Below, one piece after another: positions 39,045 to 47,982 of a DNA stretch of 64,000 nt. Source of the stretch: an uncultured Ruminococcus sp. GTDB lineage: Bacteria > Bacillota > Clostridia > Oscillospirales > Ruminococcaceae. A model generated the notes under the pieces. The model had not been told where the DNA came from. It made no database searches and saw only the letters and a program-made list of their open reading frames with translations. Position numbers and translations under genes: made by a program. Position 1 is the first letter of the stretch, and every line of letters starts with the position of its first letter. Location of the stretch: contig CADALT010000006.1 of assembly GCA_902788785.1 (NCBI GenBank), forward strand, positions 1 to 64,000, read 5' to 3'.

Positions 39045-39142
39045 TAGTGAAAGAATGGTTTAGGTTATCATGCGAATATTTTTCAAAGACAAGCATAGTA
39101 TTGTACAAAGAGTTTTTTTGTATTACAGAAAGGAAAACTGAT

Positions 39143-41785
39143 ATGCTGGATATATTTGAAAAAAAGCTTGATGAAGACCTGTACGTGGCTAAAACTGCCG
39201 ATGATATGGGGCTTACCTCGAATGAAGCCGCACAGCGACTGTCAGATGACGGCGAGAACGTACTGGGCACAAAACGAAAAAAAGGTCCGATGAAAATTTT
39301 TCTCGGTCAGTTCCATGATGTTATGGTCATGATACTTTTAGGTGCTGCGGTGGTGTCGGTGCTGCTCGGACAGTATTCGGATGCTGTGCCTATCGTTGCG
39401 GTGGTCGTTATAAACGCATTTCTCGGTTTTATACAGGAATTTCGCTGTGAAAAGACTCTTGAAAAGCTTGAAGCCATGACTGCACCAACAGCGCTTGTCT
39501 ACCGTGACGGTGTGAGAAAAAAGCTGCCTGCCTCAAAGGTAGTCACAGGAGATGTCTTTGCTATCGAAGCAGGCGATAAAGTACCTGCTGATGGATATAT
39601 AATCAGCTGTAAAGGGCTGTGCTGTGATGAGTCGATACTTACGGGTGAGACAACTGCAGCTGTAAAAACAGGGCGTATCTCACAGGTGGATTTTAATTCA
39701 CTGAATAAAGATTATATGGTCTACATGGGTACGGTTGTAACAAGGGGAAGTGCGATCATCCGTACCACTGCCACAGGAAAAGCGACCCAGATGGGCAGGG
39801 TCTCGGTGATGCTTGAAAGTATCGGAGAGGAGCTTACCCCTTTGCAGAAAAAACTCGCCGAACTTGGCAGGACACTTGCTATCATCTGCATAGGTGTGTG
39901 CATACTTGTTTTTATCGGCGGATTGCTGCGTGGCGAACCCGTCTTCAATATGACCATGACTGCCATAACCATTGCTATCGCCGCCATTCCGGAAGGTCTC
40001 CCTGCGGCGGTGACGATAGCACTTTCACTTGCAGTAAGGAAGATGCTCAAAAGAAATGCATTGGTCAGAAAGCTTCACTCGGTGGAAACTCTGGGTTGTG
40101 CCTCTGTCATATGCACTGACAAGACGGGAACTGTCACACAGAATAAAATGAAAGTAACAGCTATGGTGGACGGTGAAGGCAAACGTTATGATGAAGCTGA
40201 AAGATCTGAGGATACAAAGCTTAACGAACTTTTGATATGCGCTGCTGTATGTAATAATGCTGTGCTTGAACATCATGAACGTACCGAACCGCACTATACT
40301 GCACAGGGCGACCCGACAGAATGCGCACTTATCACTGCTGCGGCTGAACTGGGTATTTTTGCTGCCGATACTGGTCTTGAACGAATAGATGAGATACCAT
40401 TCGACAGCGAAAGCCGTACTATGACGGTTATTTGCAAAACTAATGATGGAAAGACAGTTTCCTATAAAAAAGGCAGTCCCGACGCAGTAATATCGGAATG
40501 TATAAAACGTCTGACCTCAAAGGGCGTTGAGGAGTTTACAGCCGCTCATAAACTTTTGATACAACGGACCTGTGATACAATGGCAGCGGAAGGGCTGAGA
40601 GTCCTTGCGTTCTCTAAGATCACAGGCGGGGGCTGTATATTCCTCGGACTTATGGGTATGCAGGATCCGCCTCGCCCCGAAGCCGCAGAAGCAGTTCGTA
40701 AATGCGCTCGTGCAGGGATACGTACTGTAATGATAACGGGTGACCACAAGCTTACCGCTGCAGCTGTGGCACGCAGGGTGGGTATAATGCGGCAGGGAAG
40801 TCTGGTGCTGACAGGTGCGGAACTTGACCGTATTACCGATGAAAAGCTTGCCGATGTAATTGAAAACTGTGCTGTTTTTGCTCGTGTAACACCTGCACAC
40901 AAATTAAGAATAATCAAAGCTTTCAAATCAAAGGGTCATATATGTGCCATGACGGGGGACGGTGTGAATGATGCGCCTGCCGTCAAAGAAGCTGACATAG
41001 GTGTATCTATGGGTGTGCAGGGAACAGAAGTCACAAAGCAGGCGGCTGACGTGATACTTCTTGATGACAATTTTGCCACACTGGTCGGTGCGGTTGAAGA
41101 CGGAAGGACCATATACGCCAATATACGCAAGTTCGTGCGATATATGATATCCAGCAATATAGGTGAAGTCGTTACCATGTTCGGCGGAATCATGATGGGA
41201 CTGCCTATGGTCATGCTGCCTGCGCAGATATTGCTTGTCAATCTTGTTACCGACAGTTTGCCTGCGGTGGCACTGGGGCTTGAACCATCTGAAAAGTCGG
41301 TGATGGAGAAAATGCCGAGAAAAGAGAGTGACAGCTTTTTCATCGGCGGACTGCTCGGGCGAATGCTTCTGAGAGGTTTACTTATAGGTATATGTACACT
41401 GGGAACGTTCACTCTGCTTCTGAAAGCGGGAGAAACTCTGCGCTGTGCAAGAACAGGTGCACTTATCACTCTTGTTATGAGTCAGCTCATACACGTTTTC
41501 GAGTGTAAATCTGAGGAAAAGACTTTGTTTACAGTTCCGCTGTTCAATAATGGTTTTCTCATTTTTGCGGTCACTGTGTCATCTGCGGTGCTTTTTTCGG
41601 GGATATACATTCCTGTACTAAGTCAAATGTTCCAGACCGCAGTACCCGATCTTCTGACACTCATCGTATCACTGGCATCGGCATTTTTAGTGCCTGTAAT
41701 GTCAGGCGTGACTTCATCATTGACAATATGTCGCCGTAAAACTTTTGATGTATCTGCAAACAAACCCGACCATACATCGGTATGA
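39143..41785 (+). CDS. P-type Ca2+-transporting ATPase (PMCA/SERCA type)
   Basis: An 880-residue cation pump of the P2 class. The phosphorylation motif is CTDKTGTVTQNKM; the ion-binding helix M4 reads AAIPEGLPAAVTIALSLAVRKM; the actuator motif is LTGET; the hinge motif is MTGDGVNDAPAVKEADIGVSMG in two overlapping parts. N-terminal residues resemble the cation ATPase N domain. The specificity is probably Ca2+ with possible Mn2+. ATG at 39143 has AAAGGA 8 nt upstream; longer in-frame starts would run into the facing promoter. About 100 bp upstream holds no convincing promoter in this direction. Confidence 0.93.
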   Translation: MLDIFEKKLDEDLYVAKTADDMGLTSNEAAQRLSDDGENVLGTKRKKGPMKIFLGQFHDVMVMILLGAAVVSVLLGQYSDAVPIVAVVVINAFLGFIQEFRCEKTLEKLEAMTAPTALVYRDGVRKKLPASKVVTGDVFAIEAGDKVPADGYIISCKGLCCDESILTGETTAAVKTGRISQVDFNSLNKDYMVYMGTVVTRGSAIIRTTATGKATQMGRVSVMLESIGEELTPLQKKLAELGRTLAIICIGVCILVFIGGLLRGEPVFNMTMTAITIAIAAIPEGLPAAVTIALSLAVRKMLKRNALVRKLHSVETLGCASVICTDKTGTVTQNKMKVTAMVDGEGKRYDEAERSEDTKLNELLICAAVCNNAVLEHHERTEPHYTAQGDPTECALITAAAELGIFAADTGLERIDEIPFDSESRTMTVICKTNDGKTVSYKKGSPDAVISECIKRLTSKGVEEFTAAHKLLIQRTCDTMAAEGLRVLAFSKITGGGCIFLGLMGMQDPPRPEAAEAVRKCARAGIRTVMITGDHKLTAAAVARRVGIMRQGSLVLTGAELDRITDEKLADVIENCAVFARVTPAHKLRIIKAFKSKGHICAMTGDGVNDAPAVKEADIGVSMGVQGTEVTKQAADVILLDDNFATLVGAVEDGRTIYANIRKFVRYMISSNIGEVVTMFGGIMMGLPMVMLPAQILLVNLVTDSLPAVALGLEPSEKSVMEKMPRKESDSFFIGGLLGRMLLRGLLIGICTLGTFTLLLKAGETLRCARTGALITLVMSQLIHVFECKSEEKTLFTVPLFNNGFLIFAVTVSSAVLFSGIYIPVLSQMFQTAVPDLLTLIVSLASAFLVPVMSGVTSSLTICRRKTFDVSANKPDHTSV

Positions 41786-41822
41786 AAAAAAGCGCTTCGC
41801 ACTGGATTAGTACGGAGCGCTT
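41783..41822 (-). terminator. Terminator of pyk
   Basis: AAGCGCTTCG / CGGAGCGCTT (41790-41799 / 41813-41822, one G-T) followed leftward by a run of seven T. Confidence 0.85.
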
Positions 41823-41829
41823 AGTATTA

Positions 41830-43248
41830 TCATACTTTTTCGACTTTGAGCAGATTTGTGGTTCCGCTCATTCCAAGTGGAACGCCTGCGGTTATTACCA
41901 CAAGATCGCCTTCTTTGATATAGCCGTTTTCAAGAGAAGCTTCGATAGCCTTTTTGATGAGGTCATCGGTGTTGTCCATCTCTGCTATAAGACCCGGGTA
42001 AACGCCCCAGGACATATTCATCTGATGGCAGGTCACTTCATCTGTGGTAAGACCTATGATAGGACAGTCGGGACGGTACTTTGAGAGTATTCTTGCGGTC
42101 TGTCCGCTCTTTGTAACGGTAAGTATCGCAGCTGCATTAAGGTCGTGGGCGGTGGTGACTGTAGCGTGGGAAATAGCATCTGTGATGCTGGGGTGATCCA
42201 CATTGTCACGCTTGCGGAACCTGTTTATGTAGTCGATATCATTTTCTGTAGTTTCAGCTATAAGGCTCATGGTCTTTACAACATCTACGGGGAACTTGCC
42301 TGCGGCAGTCTCTCCTGAGAGCATGATAGCTGAAGTGCCGTCATAGATAGCGTTGGCAACATCGGTTATCTCGGCTCTGGTAGGACGAGGATTGGTTATC
42401 ATTGACTCGAGCATCTGTGTTGCAGTGATGACCTGCTTACCTGCATTGTAAGCCTTATGTATGAGTTCTTTCTGGATCGCAGGTATCTGCTCAAAGGGTA
42501 TCTCAACACCCATGTCGCCTCGTGCGACCATTATGCCGTCAGCGACTTCAAGTATCTCGTCGATGTTCTCAACACCCTCGGCATTCTCGATCTTTGCGAT
42601 TATCCTAGGGTTGAACCAGCCCAGTGACTGTGTGAATTTTCTGAGATATGTGACATCAGCACCTGTTCTTACAAAGGAAGCTGCTATAAAATCAAAGCCC
42701 ATCTTAGCACCGAAAGCAAGGTCAGCCATGTCAGAATCGGAAATATAAGGCATTGAAAGCTTTACACCGGGAACATTGATGCCCTTGTGGTCGGAAACAG
42801 TGCCGCCGTGGATGACCTCACACTGTATATCCGTACTGTTGATCTTTACTGCTTTAAGTTCGATGACACCGTCATTTATAAGTATCCTTGTGCCTGTGGA
42901 GATATCCTTTGCAAGACTTGGGAATGTGATGGAGCATATAGTCTCATCCCCCTCTACATCACGGGAAGTAAGTGTGAACATACTTCCGTCCTCAAGCACA
43001 ACGGGCTTGTGATCTTTAAAATCCCTGAGCCTTATCTCGGGACCTTTTGTATCCATGAGCGTTGCAATGTTCAAGCCCATCTCATCACGCAGACGAGTAA
43101 TGGTCTCAAAACGCTGCTGATGTACTGAGTGATCGGAATGAGAAAAGTTGAAACGTGCAACATCCATGCCGTTTTTCATCATATCTCTGAGTACGTTCTC
43201 GTCATCGGTTGCGGGACCTATGGTACATACTATCTTGGTCTTTCGCAT
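41830..43248 (-). CDS. pyk: Pyruvate kinase
   Basis: Converts phosphoenolpyruvate and ADP to pyruvate and ATP. The 472-residue protein starts MRKTKIVCTIGPAT, has MDTKGPEIRLRDF, and carries the active-site signature with catalytic Lys (IIAKIENAEGVENIDEIL) followed by VARGDMGVEIP. It lacks the extra C-terminal PEP-utiliser domain found in Bacillus pyruvate kinases. ATG at 43248 has AGGAG 9 nt upstream. It is monocistronic with its own promoter and terminator. Confidence 0.96.
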   Translation of the reverse strand: MRKTKIVCTIGPATDDENVLRDMMKNGMDVARFNFSHSDHSVHQQRFETITRLRDEMGLNIATLMDTKGPEIRLRDFKDHKPVVLEDGSMFTLTSRDVEGDETICSITFPSLAKDISTGTRILINDGVIELKAVKINSTDIQCEVIHGGTVSDHKGINVPGVKLSMPYISDSDMADLAFGAKMGFDFIAASFVRTGADVTYLRKFTQSLGWFNPRIIAKIENAEGVENIDEILEVADGIMVARGDMGVEIPFEQIPAIQKELIHKAYNAGKQVITATQMLESMITNPRPTRAEITDVANAIYDGTSAIMLSGETAAGKFPVDVVKTMSLIAETTENDIDYINRFRKRDNVDHPSITDAISHATVTTAHDLNAAAILTVTKSGQTARILSKYRPDCPIIGLTTDEVTCHQMNMSWGVYPGLIAEMDNTDDLIKKAIEASLENGYIKEGDLVVITAGVPLGMSGTTNLLKVEKV

Positions 43249-43294
43249 TTTAATCAACTCCTGTTAATCCAAATTTCCATTATTCCTTATTTTT

Positions 43295-43326
43295 CGGACA
43301 TAAAATAACACCACATCAAATGTCCG
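43295..43326 (-). promoter_or_regulatory. Inverted repeat in the pyk leader
   Basis: CGGACAT / ATGTCCG (43295-43301 / 43320-43326) begins just after the pyk transcription start. It may be an operator or a 5' hairpin. Confidence 0.4.
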
Positions 43327-43338
43327 ATACCTATTTAC

Positions 43339-43367
43339 ATTATACATCAACAGAATATTGCTGTCAA
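43339..43367 (-). promoter_or_regulatory. Consensus promoter of pyk
   Basis: On the minus strand TTGACA (43367-43362) and TATAAT (43344-43339), spacer 17 bp. Confidence 0.85.
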
Positions 43368-43440
43368 GTTAAATTTCGGTAAATCACCTTTATATGCCCC
43401 ATGTTTTTTTGTGAAGATGTACGATAAATCTTTAGCCCCC

Positions 43441-43469
43441 TTGACAAGGGGCGAAAAACGTGTCATAAT
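43441..43469 (+). promoter_or_regulatory. Promoter of valS
   Basis: TTGACA (43441-43446) and CATAAT (43464-43469) with a 17-bp spacer; a leader of about 170 nt follows. Confidence 0.7.
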
Positions 43470-43548
43470 ATAATGTATAAAATGCCGTATTATGGCTGAA
43501 AGTATATACTCTCGCCAAAGGTCGGTAGGTTGGAAGGAAAGGACTAAG

Positions 43549-43599
43549 ATGGATAATATCAGGCATACCTTTCAGCTTTTTCCCGGCGTTCGAGTCTGA
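43549..43599 (+). CDS. Possible 16-residue leader peptide of valS
   Basis: ATG at 43549 follows GGAAAGG and opens 16 codons (MDNIRHTFQLFPGVRV) ending in TGA. Its last four residues include two Val codons, which could sense valyl-tRNA. The expected T-box sequence is absent from this leader. An inverted pair TTTTTCC/GGAAAAA (43577-43583 / 43615-43621) spans the end of the ORF. Support is limited to the ribosome site and position. Confidence 0.3.
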   Translation: MDNIRHTFQLFPGVRV

Positions 43600-43646
43600 G
43601 ACAGGGAATGCTTCGGAAAAAATATTTGATGAAAGGATAATCGAAA

Positions 43647-46268
43647 ATGAAAAAAGAGCTTTCAAAGCTGTATGAACCTAATAAGGTTGAAGACAATATC
43701 TATAAATTCTGGCTTGACGGAAATTATTTCCATGCCGAGCCCGACCCCAAGAAGAAACCGTATACGATCGTTATACCGCCCCCGAACATCACAGGTCAGC
43801 TGCATATGGGTCATGCACTGGATGAGACTTTGCAGGATATACTGATACGATGGAAGAGAATGAGCGGCTACTGCACACTCTGGCTGCCCGGTACCGACCA
43901 TGCTGCCATAGCTACTGAGGCTAAGATAGTTGAGGCTATGCGCAAGGAAGGCATCACCAAGGAAGACCTGGGCAGAGAAGGCTTCATGAAGCGTGCATGG
44001 GAATGGAAGGCGCAGTTTGGCGGACGTATAGTTGAACAGCTGAAAAAGCTGGGATCTTCCTGTGACTGGGAGAGAGAACGTTTCACCATGGACGAAGGCT
44101 GCTCCAAGGCTGTTAAGGAAGTTTTCGTAAAGTATTATGAAAAAGGTCTTATATACAGGGGCGAGCGTATCATCAACTGGTGCCCCAAGTGCCGTACATC
44201 ACTTTCCGATGCTGAGGTAACATATGAAGATCAGCCCGGATATTTCTGGCATCTGAGATATAAGATCAAGGACAGCGATGATTATGTTGAACTGGCAACC
44301 ACTCGTCCCGAGACTCTGCTTGGCGATACCGCTGTGGCTGTTAACCCGAATGATGAGCGTTATAAGCATCTGGTAGGCAAGACAGTTATCCTGCCTATCG
44401 TTCACCGTGAGATACCTGTTGTAGCAGATGATTATGTTGAGATGGATTTCGGTACAGGCGTAGTTAAGATCACACCTGCACATGACCCTAATGACTTCGA
44501 GGTAGGTCTGCGTCATAAGTTGCCCGTTATAAATGTCATGAATGACGATGCTACTATCGTTGACGAATATCCCGCTTATGCAGGTATGGACAGATATGAG
44601 GCGAGAAAGAAGATCGTCGAGGATCTGGAGAAGGAAGGTGCACTGGTAAAGATCGAGGATCACAGCCATAATGTAGGCACCTGCTACCGCTGCGGAACAA
44701 CAGTTGAGCCTAAGGTATCCACACAGTGGTTCGTTAAGATGAAGCCTCTGGCACAGCCTGCGATAGATGCTGTTAAGAACGGCGATACAAAGTTCGTTCC
44801 CGAGCGTTTTGATAAGATCTATTTCCACTGGCTCGATAATATTCGTGACTGGTGTATCTCCCGTCAGATCTGGTGGGGCCATCAGATCCCTGCATTCTAT
44901 TGCGATGAGTGCGGCGAGATGGTAGTTACAAAGGAGAACAGTGCGGTTTGTCCCAAGTGCGGCAAGCCTATGAGACAGGATCCCGATACTCTGGATACCT
45001 GGTTCAGCTCGGCGCTGTGGCCTTTCTCAACTCTCGGCTGGCCTGACAAGACCAAGGATCTTGAGTATTTCTATCCTACAAATACCCTGGTAACAGGTTA
45101 TGATATCATATTCTTCTGGGTCATCAGGATGATGTTCAGCGGTCTGGAGAATATGGGCAAGGTTCCTTTTGATACTGTTCTGATACACGGCCTTGTTCGT
45201 GATGCACAGGGCAGAAAGATGTCTAAATCTCTGGGCAACGGTATCGATCCTCTGGAGGTCATCGACCAGTACGGTGCAGATGCACTTAGATTTATGCTGG
45301 CTACGGGCAACGCTCCCGGTAACGATATGAGATTTATCGAGGATAAGGTAAAGGCATCCAGAAACTTTGCTAATAAGATCTGGAATGCTGCAAGATTTAT
45401 TATGATGAATCTGCCCGATGATTTCAAGGCTGACAAGCTTCCCGACGAGCTCAATGTAGAGGATAAGTGGGTGATCTCCAAGTTCAATACACTGGCTAAG
45501 GAAGTTAATGAGAATCTTGAAAAGTTCGAGCTTGGTGTGGCTGTATCTAAGCTTTACGATTTCATATGGGATATCTACTGCGACTGGTATATCGAGCTGA
45601 CAAAGCCCAGGATCGCCGCAGGCGGCGAGACAGAAGCTACTGCACAGGCTGTACTAGTATGGGTAATGAAGGGTATGCTCAAATTGCTGCACCCATTCAT
45701 GCCTTATATCACTGAAGAGATCTGGCAGGCACTGGTAAATGATGGCTCCGCTATCATGGTACAGGACTTCCCTGTATATGATGAGAAGCTCACATTTGCT
45801 GAAGATGAGGCTGATTTCGAGAAGATAATCGCAGGCATCAGGGGTATAAGAAACCGCCGTGCCGAGATGAACGTTCCACCCTCTGTAAAGGCAAAACTGT
45901 TCATCGAGACCGAGCAGAAGGATGTTTTTGCAAAGGGCGAGATGTTCTTTGAGAGACTGGCATCTGCATCTGAGGTCGTAATTATGGATAAGTGTGAGGA
46001 GAAGGACTGCGTAAACGTTGTTACAGACAGCGCTCGCTTCTTCATTCCTCTCTCTGACATAGTAGATACTGAGAAGGAGCTGGCAAGACTCAATAAAGAT
46101 AAGCAGAAAGTGCAGAAGGATATTGATTTCCTCAGCGGCAAGCTTTCTAATCAGGGCTTTATCGCAAAGGCACCTGCGCAGCTGATAGAGGCTGAAAAGG
46201 CTAAGCTGGCAAAGGCTCAGGAGAAAATGGCTAAGATCGAGGAGTCTATAGCTGCACTTGGAAAATAA
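43647..46268 (+). CDS. valS: Valyl-tRNA synthetase
   Basis: Charges tRNA-Val. The 873-residue class I synthetase has the HIGH motif as PPPNITGQLHMGHALDETLQ, the ValRS-specific GTDHAAIATEAKI, the editing domain, the KMSKS motif GRKMSKSLGNGIDPLE, and a C-terminal Ala/Lys/Glu coiled coil (KELARLNKDKQKVQKDIDFL). No frameshift or missing motif was seen. Confidence 0.97.
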   Translation: MKKELSKLYEPNKVEDNIYKFWLDGNYFHAEPDPKKKPYTIVIPPPNITGQLHMGHALDETLQDILIRWKRMSGYCTLWLPGTDHAAIATEAKIVEAMRKEGITKEDLGREGFMKRAWEWKAQFGGRIVEQLKKLGSSCDWERERFTMDEGCSKAVKEVFVKYYEKGLIYRGERIINWCPKCRTSLSDAEVTYEDQPGYFWHLRYKIKDSDDYVELATTRPETLLGDTAVAVNPNDERYKHLVGKTVILPIVHREIPVVADDYVEMDFGTGVVKITPAHDPNDFEVGLRHKLPVINVMNDDATIVDEYPAYAGMDRYEARKKIVEDLEKEGALVKIEDHSHNVGTCYRCGTTVEPKVSTQWFVKMKPLAQPAIDAVKNGDTKFVPERFDKIYFHWLDNIRDWCISRQIWWGHQIPAFYCDECGEMVVTKENSAVCPKCGKPMRQDPDTLDTWFSSALWPFSTLGWPDKTKDLEYFYPTNTLVTGYDIIFFWVIRMMFSGLENMGKVPFDTVLIHGLVRDAQGRKMSKSLGNGIDPLEVIDQYGADALRFMLATGNAPGNDMRFIEDKVKASRNFANKIWNAARFIMMNLPDDFKADKLPDELNVEDKWVISKFNTLAKEVNENLEKFELGVAVSKLYDFIWDIYCDWYIELTKPRIAAGGETEATAQAVLVWVMKGMLKLLHPFMPYITEEIWQALVNDGSAIMVQDFPVYDEKLTFAEDEADFEKIIAGIRGIRNRRAEMNVPPSVKAKLFIETEQKDVFAKGEMFFERLASASEVVIMDKCEEKDCVNVVTDSARFFIPLSDIVDTEKELARLNKDKQKVQKDIDFLSGKLSNQGFIAKAPAQLIEAEKAKLAKAQEKMAKIEESIAALGK

Positions 46269-46299
46269 CATCTGATTTCGGGGTTAGGGGGTCGATGCT

Positions 46300-46773
46300 A
46301 TGGATAAAAATATTGATAAGAAGATAGGCAGAGATATGGGCTTATTGATGGGGGCTACCATAAGTCTTCTGCTGTCTTTCGTCGGAACGTTCACTTCCGG
46401 GCAGTTCACACTGCCGGGTTTCATCATGAGTTTTTTGGTAAGCTTTGTTGTCAGCATTATCGTTGGTCTTTTTATTCCGATGAAAAAGGTCTCGGATAAG
46501 GTTTGCGACAAGGCGGGTGTCAAAAACGGCACCATTGCCAAAAGGCTGCTTGAAACATTGATATCAGATCTTATATACACACCACTGATGACTTTTCTCA
46601 TGGTGACAATGGCATATAAGATGGCAACTTCGCACGGTGCGCCGTTAAACTATGCGCCTATGCTTTTGAAATCTTTGGGCATCAGCCTTCTGGCGGCATA
46701 TGGTTTCATTTATCTGGTGACTCCACTGTGCATGAAACTGGTATTCAAAAAGAACGGTATCGGCAAGAAATAA
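46300..46773 (+). CDS. Four-span membrane protein, unknown
   Basis: A 157-residue protein with four membrane spans arranged as two similar halves (about residues 13-33, 38-62, 90-110, 120-145). The short polar link between the halves holds MKKVSDKVCDKAGVKNG. The arrangement resembles DUF2798-type proteins, but the assignment is tentative. GGGGG precedes the ATG, and it lies 31 bp after valS, likely on the same transcript. Confidence 0.7.
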   Translation: MDKNIDKKIGRDMGLLMGATISLLLSFVGTFTSGQFTLPGFIMSFLVSFVVSIIVGLFIPMKKVSDKVCDKAGVKNGTIAKRLLETLISDLIYTPLMTFLMVTMAYKMATSHGAPLNYAPMLLKSLGISLLAAYGFIYLVTPLCMKLVFKKNGIGKK

Positions 46774-46777
46774 GTAT

Positions 46778-46808
46778 CAAAACGCTGTGGTATCCCCGCA
46801 GCGTTTTG
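46778..46808 (+). terminator. Terminator after the valS operon
   Basis: CAAAACGCTG / CAGCGTTTTG (46778-46787 / 46799-46808), extended inward by TGG/CCC pairs. The T-tract is within the 3' arm. Confidence 0.7.
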
Positions 46809-46810
46809 AC

Positions 46811-46839
46811 TTGACAAAGAAATTGACGTATGGTATAAT
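46811..46839 (+). promoter_or_regulatory. Consensus promoter of the methyltransferase leader
   Basis: TTGACA (46811-46816) and TATAAT (46834-46839), spacer 17 bp; directly after the preceding terminator. Confidence 0.85.
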
Positions 46840-46864
46840 TGCTTAAAATATAAGGAGGATGATC

Positions 46865-46933
46865 GTGGTGATGCGGCGAGGTAACTGCTCGGTGCAGTTT
46901 ATGATAACTGACCGTACCGAGCGATTTTATTAA
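46865..46933 (+). CDS. Leader peptide upstream of the methyltransferase
   Basis: AAGGAGG at 46852-46858 is a near-perfect ribosome site. It lies 6 nt before GTG at 46865, with GTG and ATG codons following in frame, and opens 22 codons ending in TAA at 46931-46933. From the ATG the peptide reads MRRGNCSVQFMITDRTERFY. The ORF overlaps both competing hairpins at 46887-46954, so ribosome position on it would select the RNA fold. Confidence 0.6.
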   Translation: MVMRRGNCSVQFMITDRTERFY

Positions 46934-46954
46934 GTTATCAAAATAAACTGCACC
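46887..46954 (+). promoter_or_regulatory. Competing hairpins of a putative attenuator
   Basis: Stem 1: GCTCGGT (46887-46893) with ACCGAGC (46916-46922). Stem 2: GGTGCAGTTTATGATAACT (46891-46909) with its complement at 46933-46954, interrupted by three unpaired A (46940-46942). They share 46891-46893 and exclude each other. Stem 2 is 19 bp long and followed by TTTAAT. Confidence 0.6.
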
Positions 46955-46998
46955 TTTAATATATAAGTGTAATTTTGAGATTTAAAGGAGTAGTTATA

Positions 46999-47763
46999 AT
47001 GAACATAAATGAATTAAGAGAATACTGGAAAAGCGAAGAAGAAAAGGCTCACATCATCGGCTGGGATTTCAGCTATATCGAGGGGCGCTATGAGTCAGAG
47101 GAAGATAGTCTGCCTTGGGACTATGCTCATGTGGTAAAAAAGTATCTTAGGAAAACGGACCGGATTCTTGATGTTGACACAGGCGGGGGAGAGTTCCTGT
47201 TATCTTTGGGACACCCTCATGAGCTGACAAGCGCAACCGAGGGCTATCCACCCAATGTCAAGCTTTGCCTTGAACGTTTCGCTAAACTCGGTATTGATTT
47301 TCATGAAATGAACGATCATAAGAATATGCCCTTTGATGATGAAAGCTTTGATATGATAATCGATCGTCATGGTTCTTACGATGAAAGTGAATTGTACCGT
47401 GTACTGAAACCCGGTGGTGTGTTTATAACCCAACAGGTCGGCGAGGATAATGACCGTGAGCTTGTGGAGATGCTGCTGCCCGATGTGCCTAAACAGTATG
47501 TGGGGCATGATCTGACACATTGCTTACAAAAACTTGAAAACGCAGGATTTATAATTCTTGAAAGCAATGAAGCTCATCCGCCCATAAGATTTTTTGATAC
47601 TGCGGCTCTTGTATGGTTTGCAAAGATTATAGAATGGGAATTTGTCGGTTTTTCAGTGGATAAATGCTTTGAACAGCTTATGGTTGTAGAGAATGAGATA
47701 AAGCAAAAGGGATATGTGTGCGCTAATGTACACAGATTTTATATAGCCGCAAAGAAATTGTAA
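46999..47763 (+). CDS. Class I SAM-dependent methyltransferase behind an attenuator
   Basis: A 254-residue methyltransferase. Motif I is RILDVDTGGGEFLLSLG (an unusual Asp-Thr in place of the common GCG), motif II is the EGYPPNV region, and the later core has MPFDDESFDMIIDRHGSYD and LYRVLKPGGVFITQQVGEDN. The family is close to Methyltransf_11; the substrate is unknown. ATG at 46999 has AAAGGAG 8 nt upstream. The leader ORF and alternative hairpins in front are typical of inducible antibiotic-resistance methyltransferases, but no Erm-specific motif is present, so resistance is only a hypothesis. Confidence 0.82.
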   Translation: MNINELREYWKSEEEKAHIIGWDFSYIEGRYESEEDSLPWDYAHVVKKYLRKTDRILDVDTGGGEFLLSLGHPHELTSATEGYPPNVKLCLERFAKLGIDFHEMNDHKNMPFDDESFDMIIDRHGSYDESELYRVLKPGGVFITQQVGEDNDRELVEMLLPDVPKQYVGHDLTHCLQKLENAGFIILESNEAHPPIRFFDTAALVWFAKIIEWEFVGFSVDKCFEQLMVVENEIKQKGYVCANVHRFYIAAKKL

Positions 47764-47770
47764 TATTGGA

Positions 47771-47816
47771 AATAGACCCGTACAGGTGCTAAATGACCTG
47801 TACGGGTCTATTTTAT
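47771..47816 (+). terminator. Strong intrinsic terminator
   Basis: A perfect 17-bp stem (47771-47787 / 47796-47812, AATAGACCCGTACAGGT and complement) followed by TTTTATCTTC. Confidence 0.9.
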
Positions 47817-47922
47817 CTTCAAAAATCCTATTTTCATGGAAGACGGAAACTGATTTGTGCAAAATGCACTGAACAGGTTAGGATAATTTGCAAAGTTTGG
47901 AGAAAAATAAAGTCGCAAGCCC

Positions 47923-47951
47923 TTGACAAAATTTGAAAAAAGGTATAAACT
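47923..47951 (+). promoter_or_regulatory. Promoter of hrcA-grpE-dnaK
   Basis: TTGACA (47923-47928) with TAAACT at 47946-47951 (17-bp spacer) or TATAAA at 47944 (15 bp). The CIRCE operator follows at once. Confidence 0.7.
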
Positions 47952-47955
47952 ATAC

Positions 47956-47982
47956 TTAGCACTCAAAGAGATTGAGTGCTAA
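47956..47982. promoter_or_regulatory. CIRCE operator (HrcA binding site)
   Basis: TTAGCACTC-N9-GAGTGCTAA is an exact match to the CIRCE consensus. An extra right half-site GAGTGCTAA lies at 47997-48005. Confidence 0.97.

Noticed and set aside
43470..43646. T-box riboswitch before valS
   Set aside because: No T-box consensus, specifier-loop AGTA context or terminator/antiterminator pair was found by eye.
45654..46271. Long open frame antisense to the 3' end of valS
   Set aside because: Its composition is Leu/Cys/Ile-rich shadow of the valS coiled-coil codons, and valS motifs are intact on the other strand.
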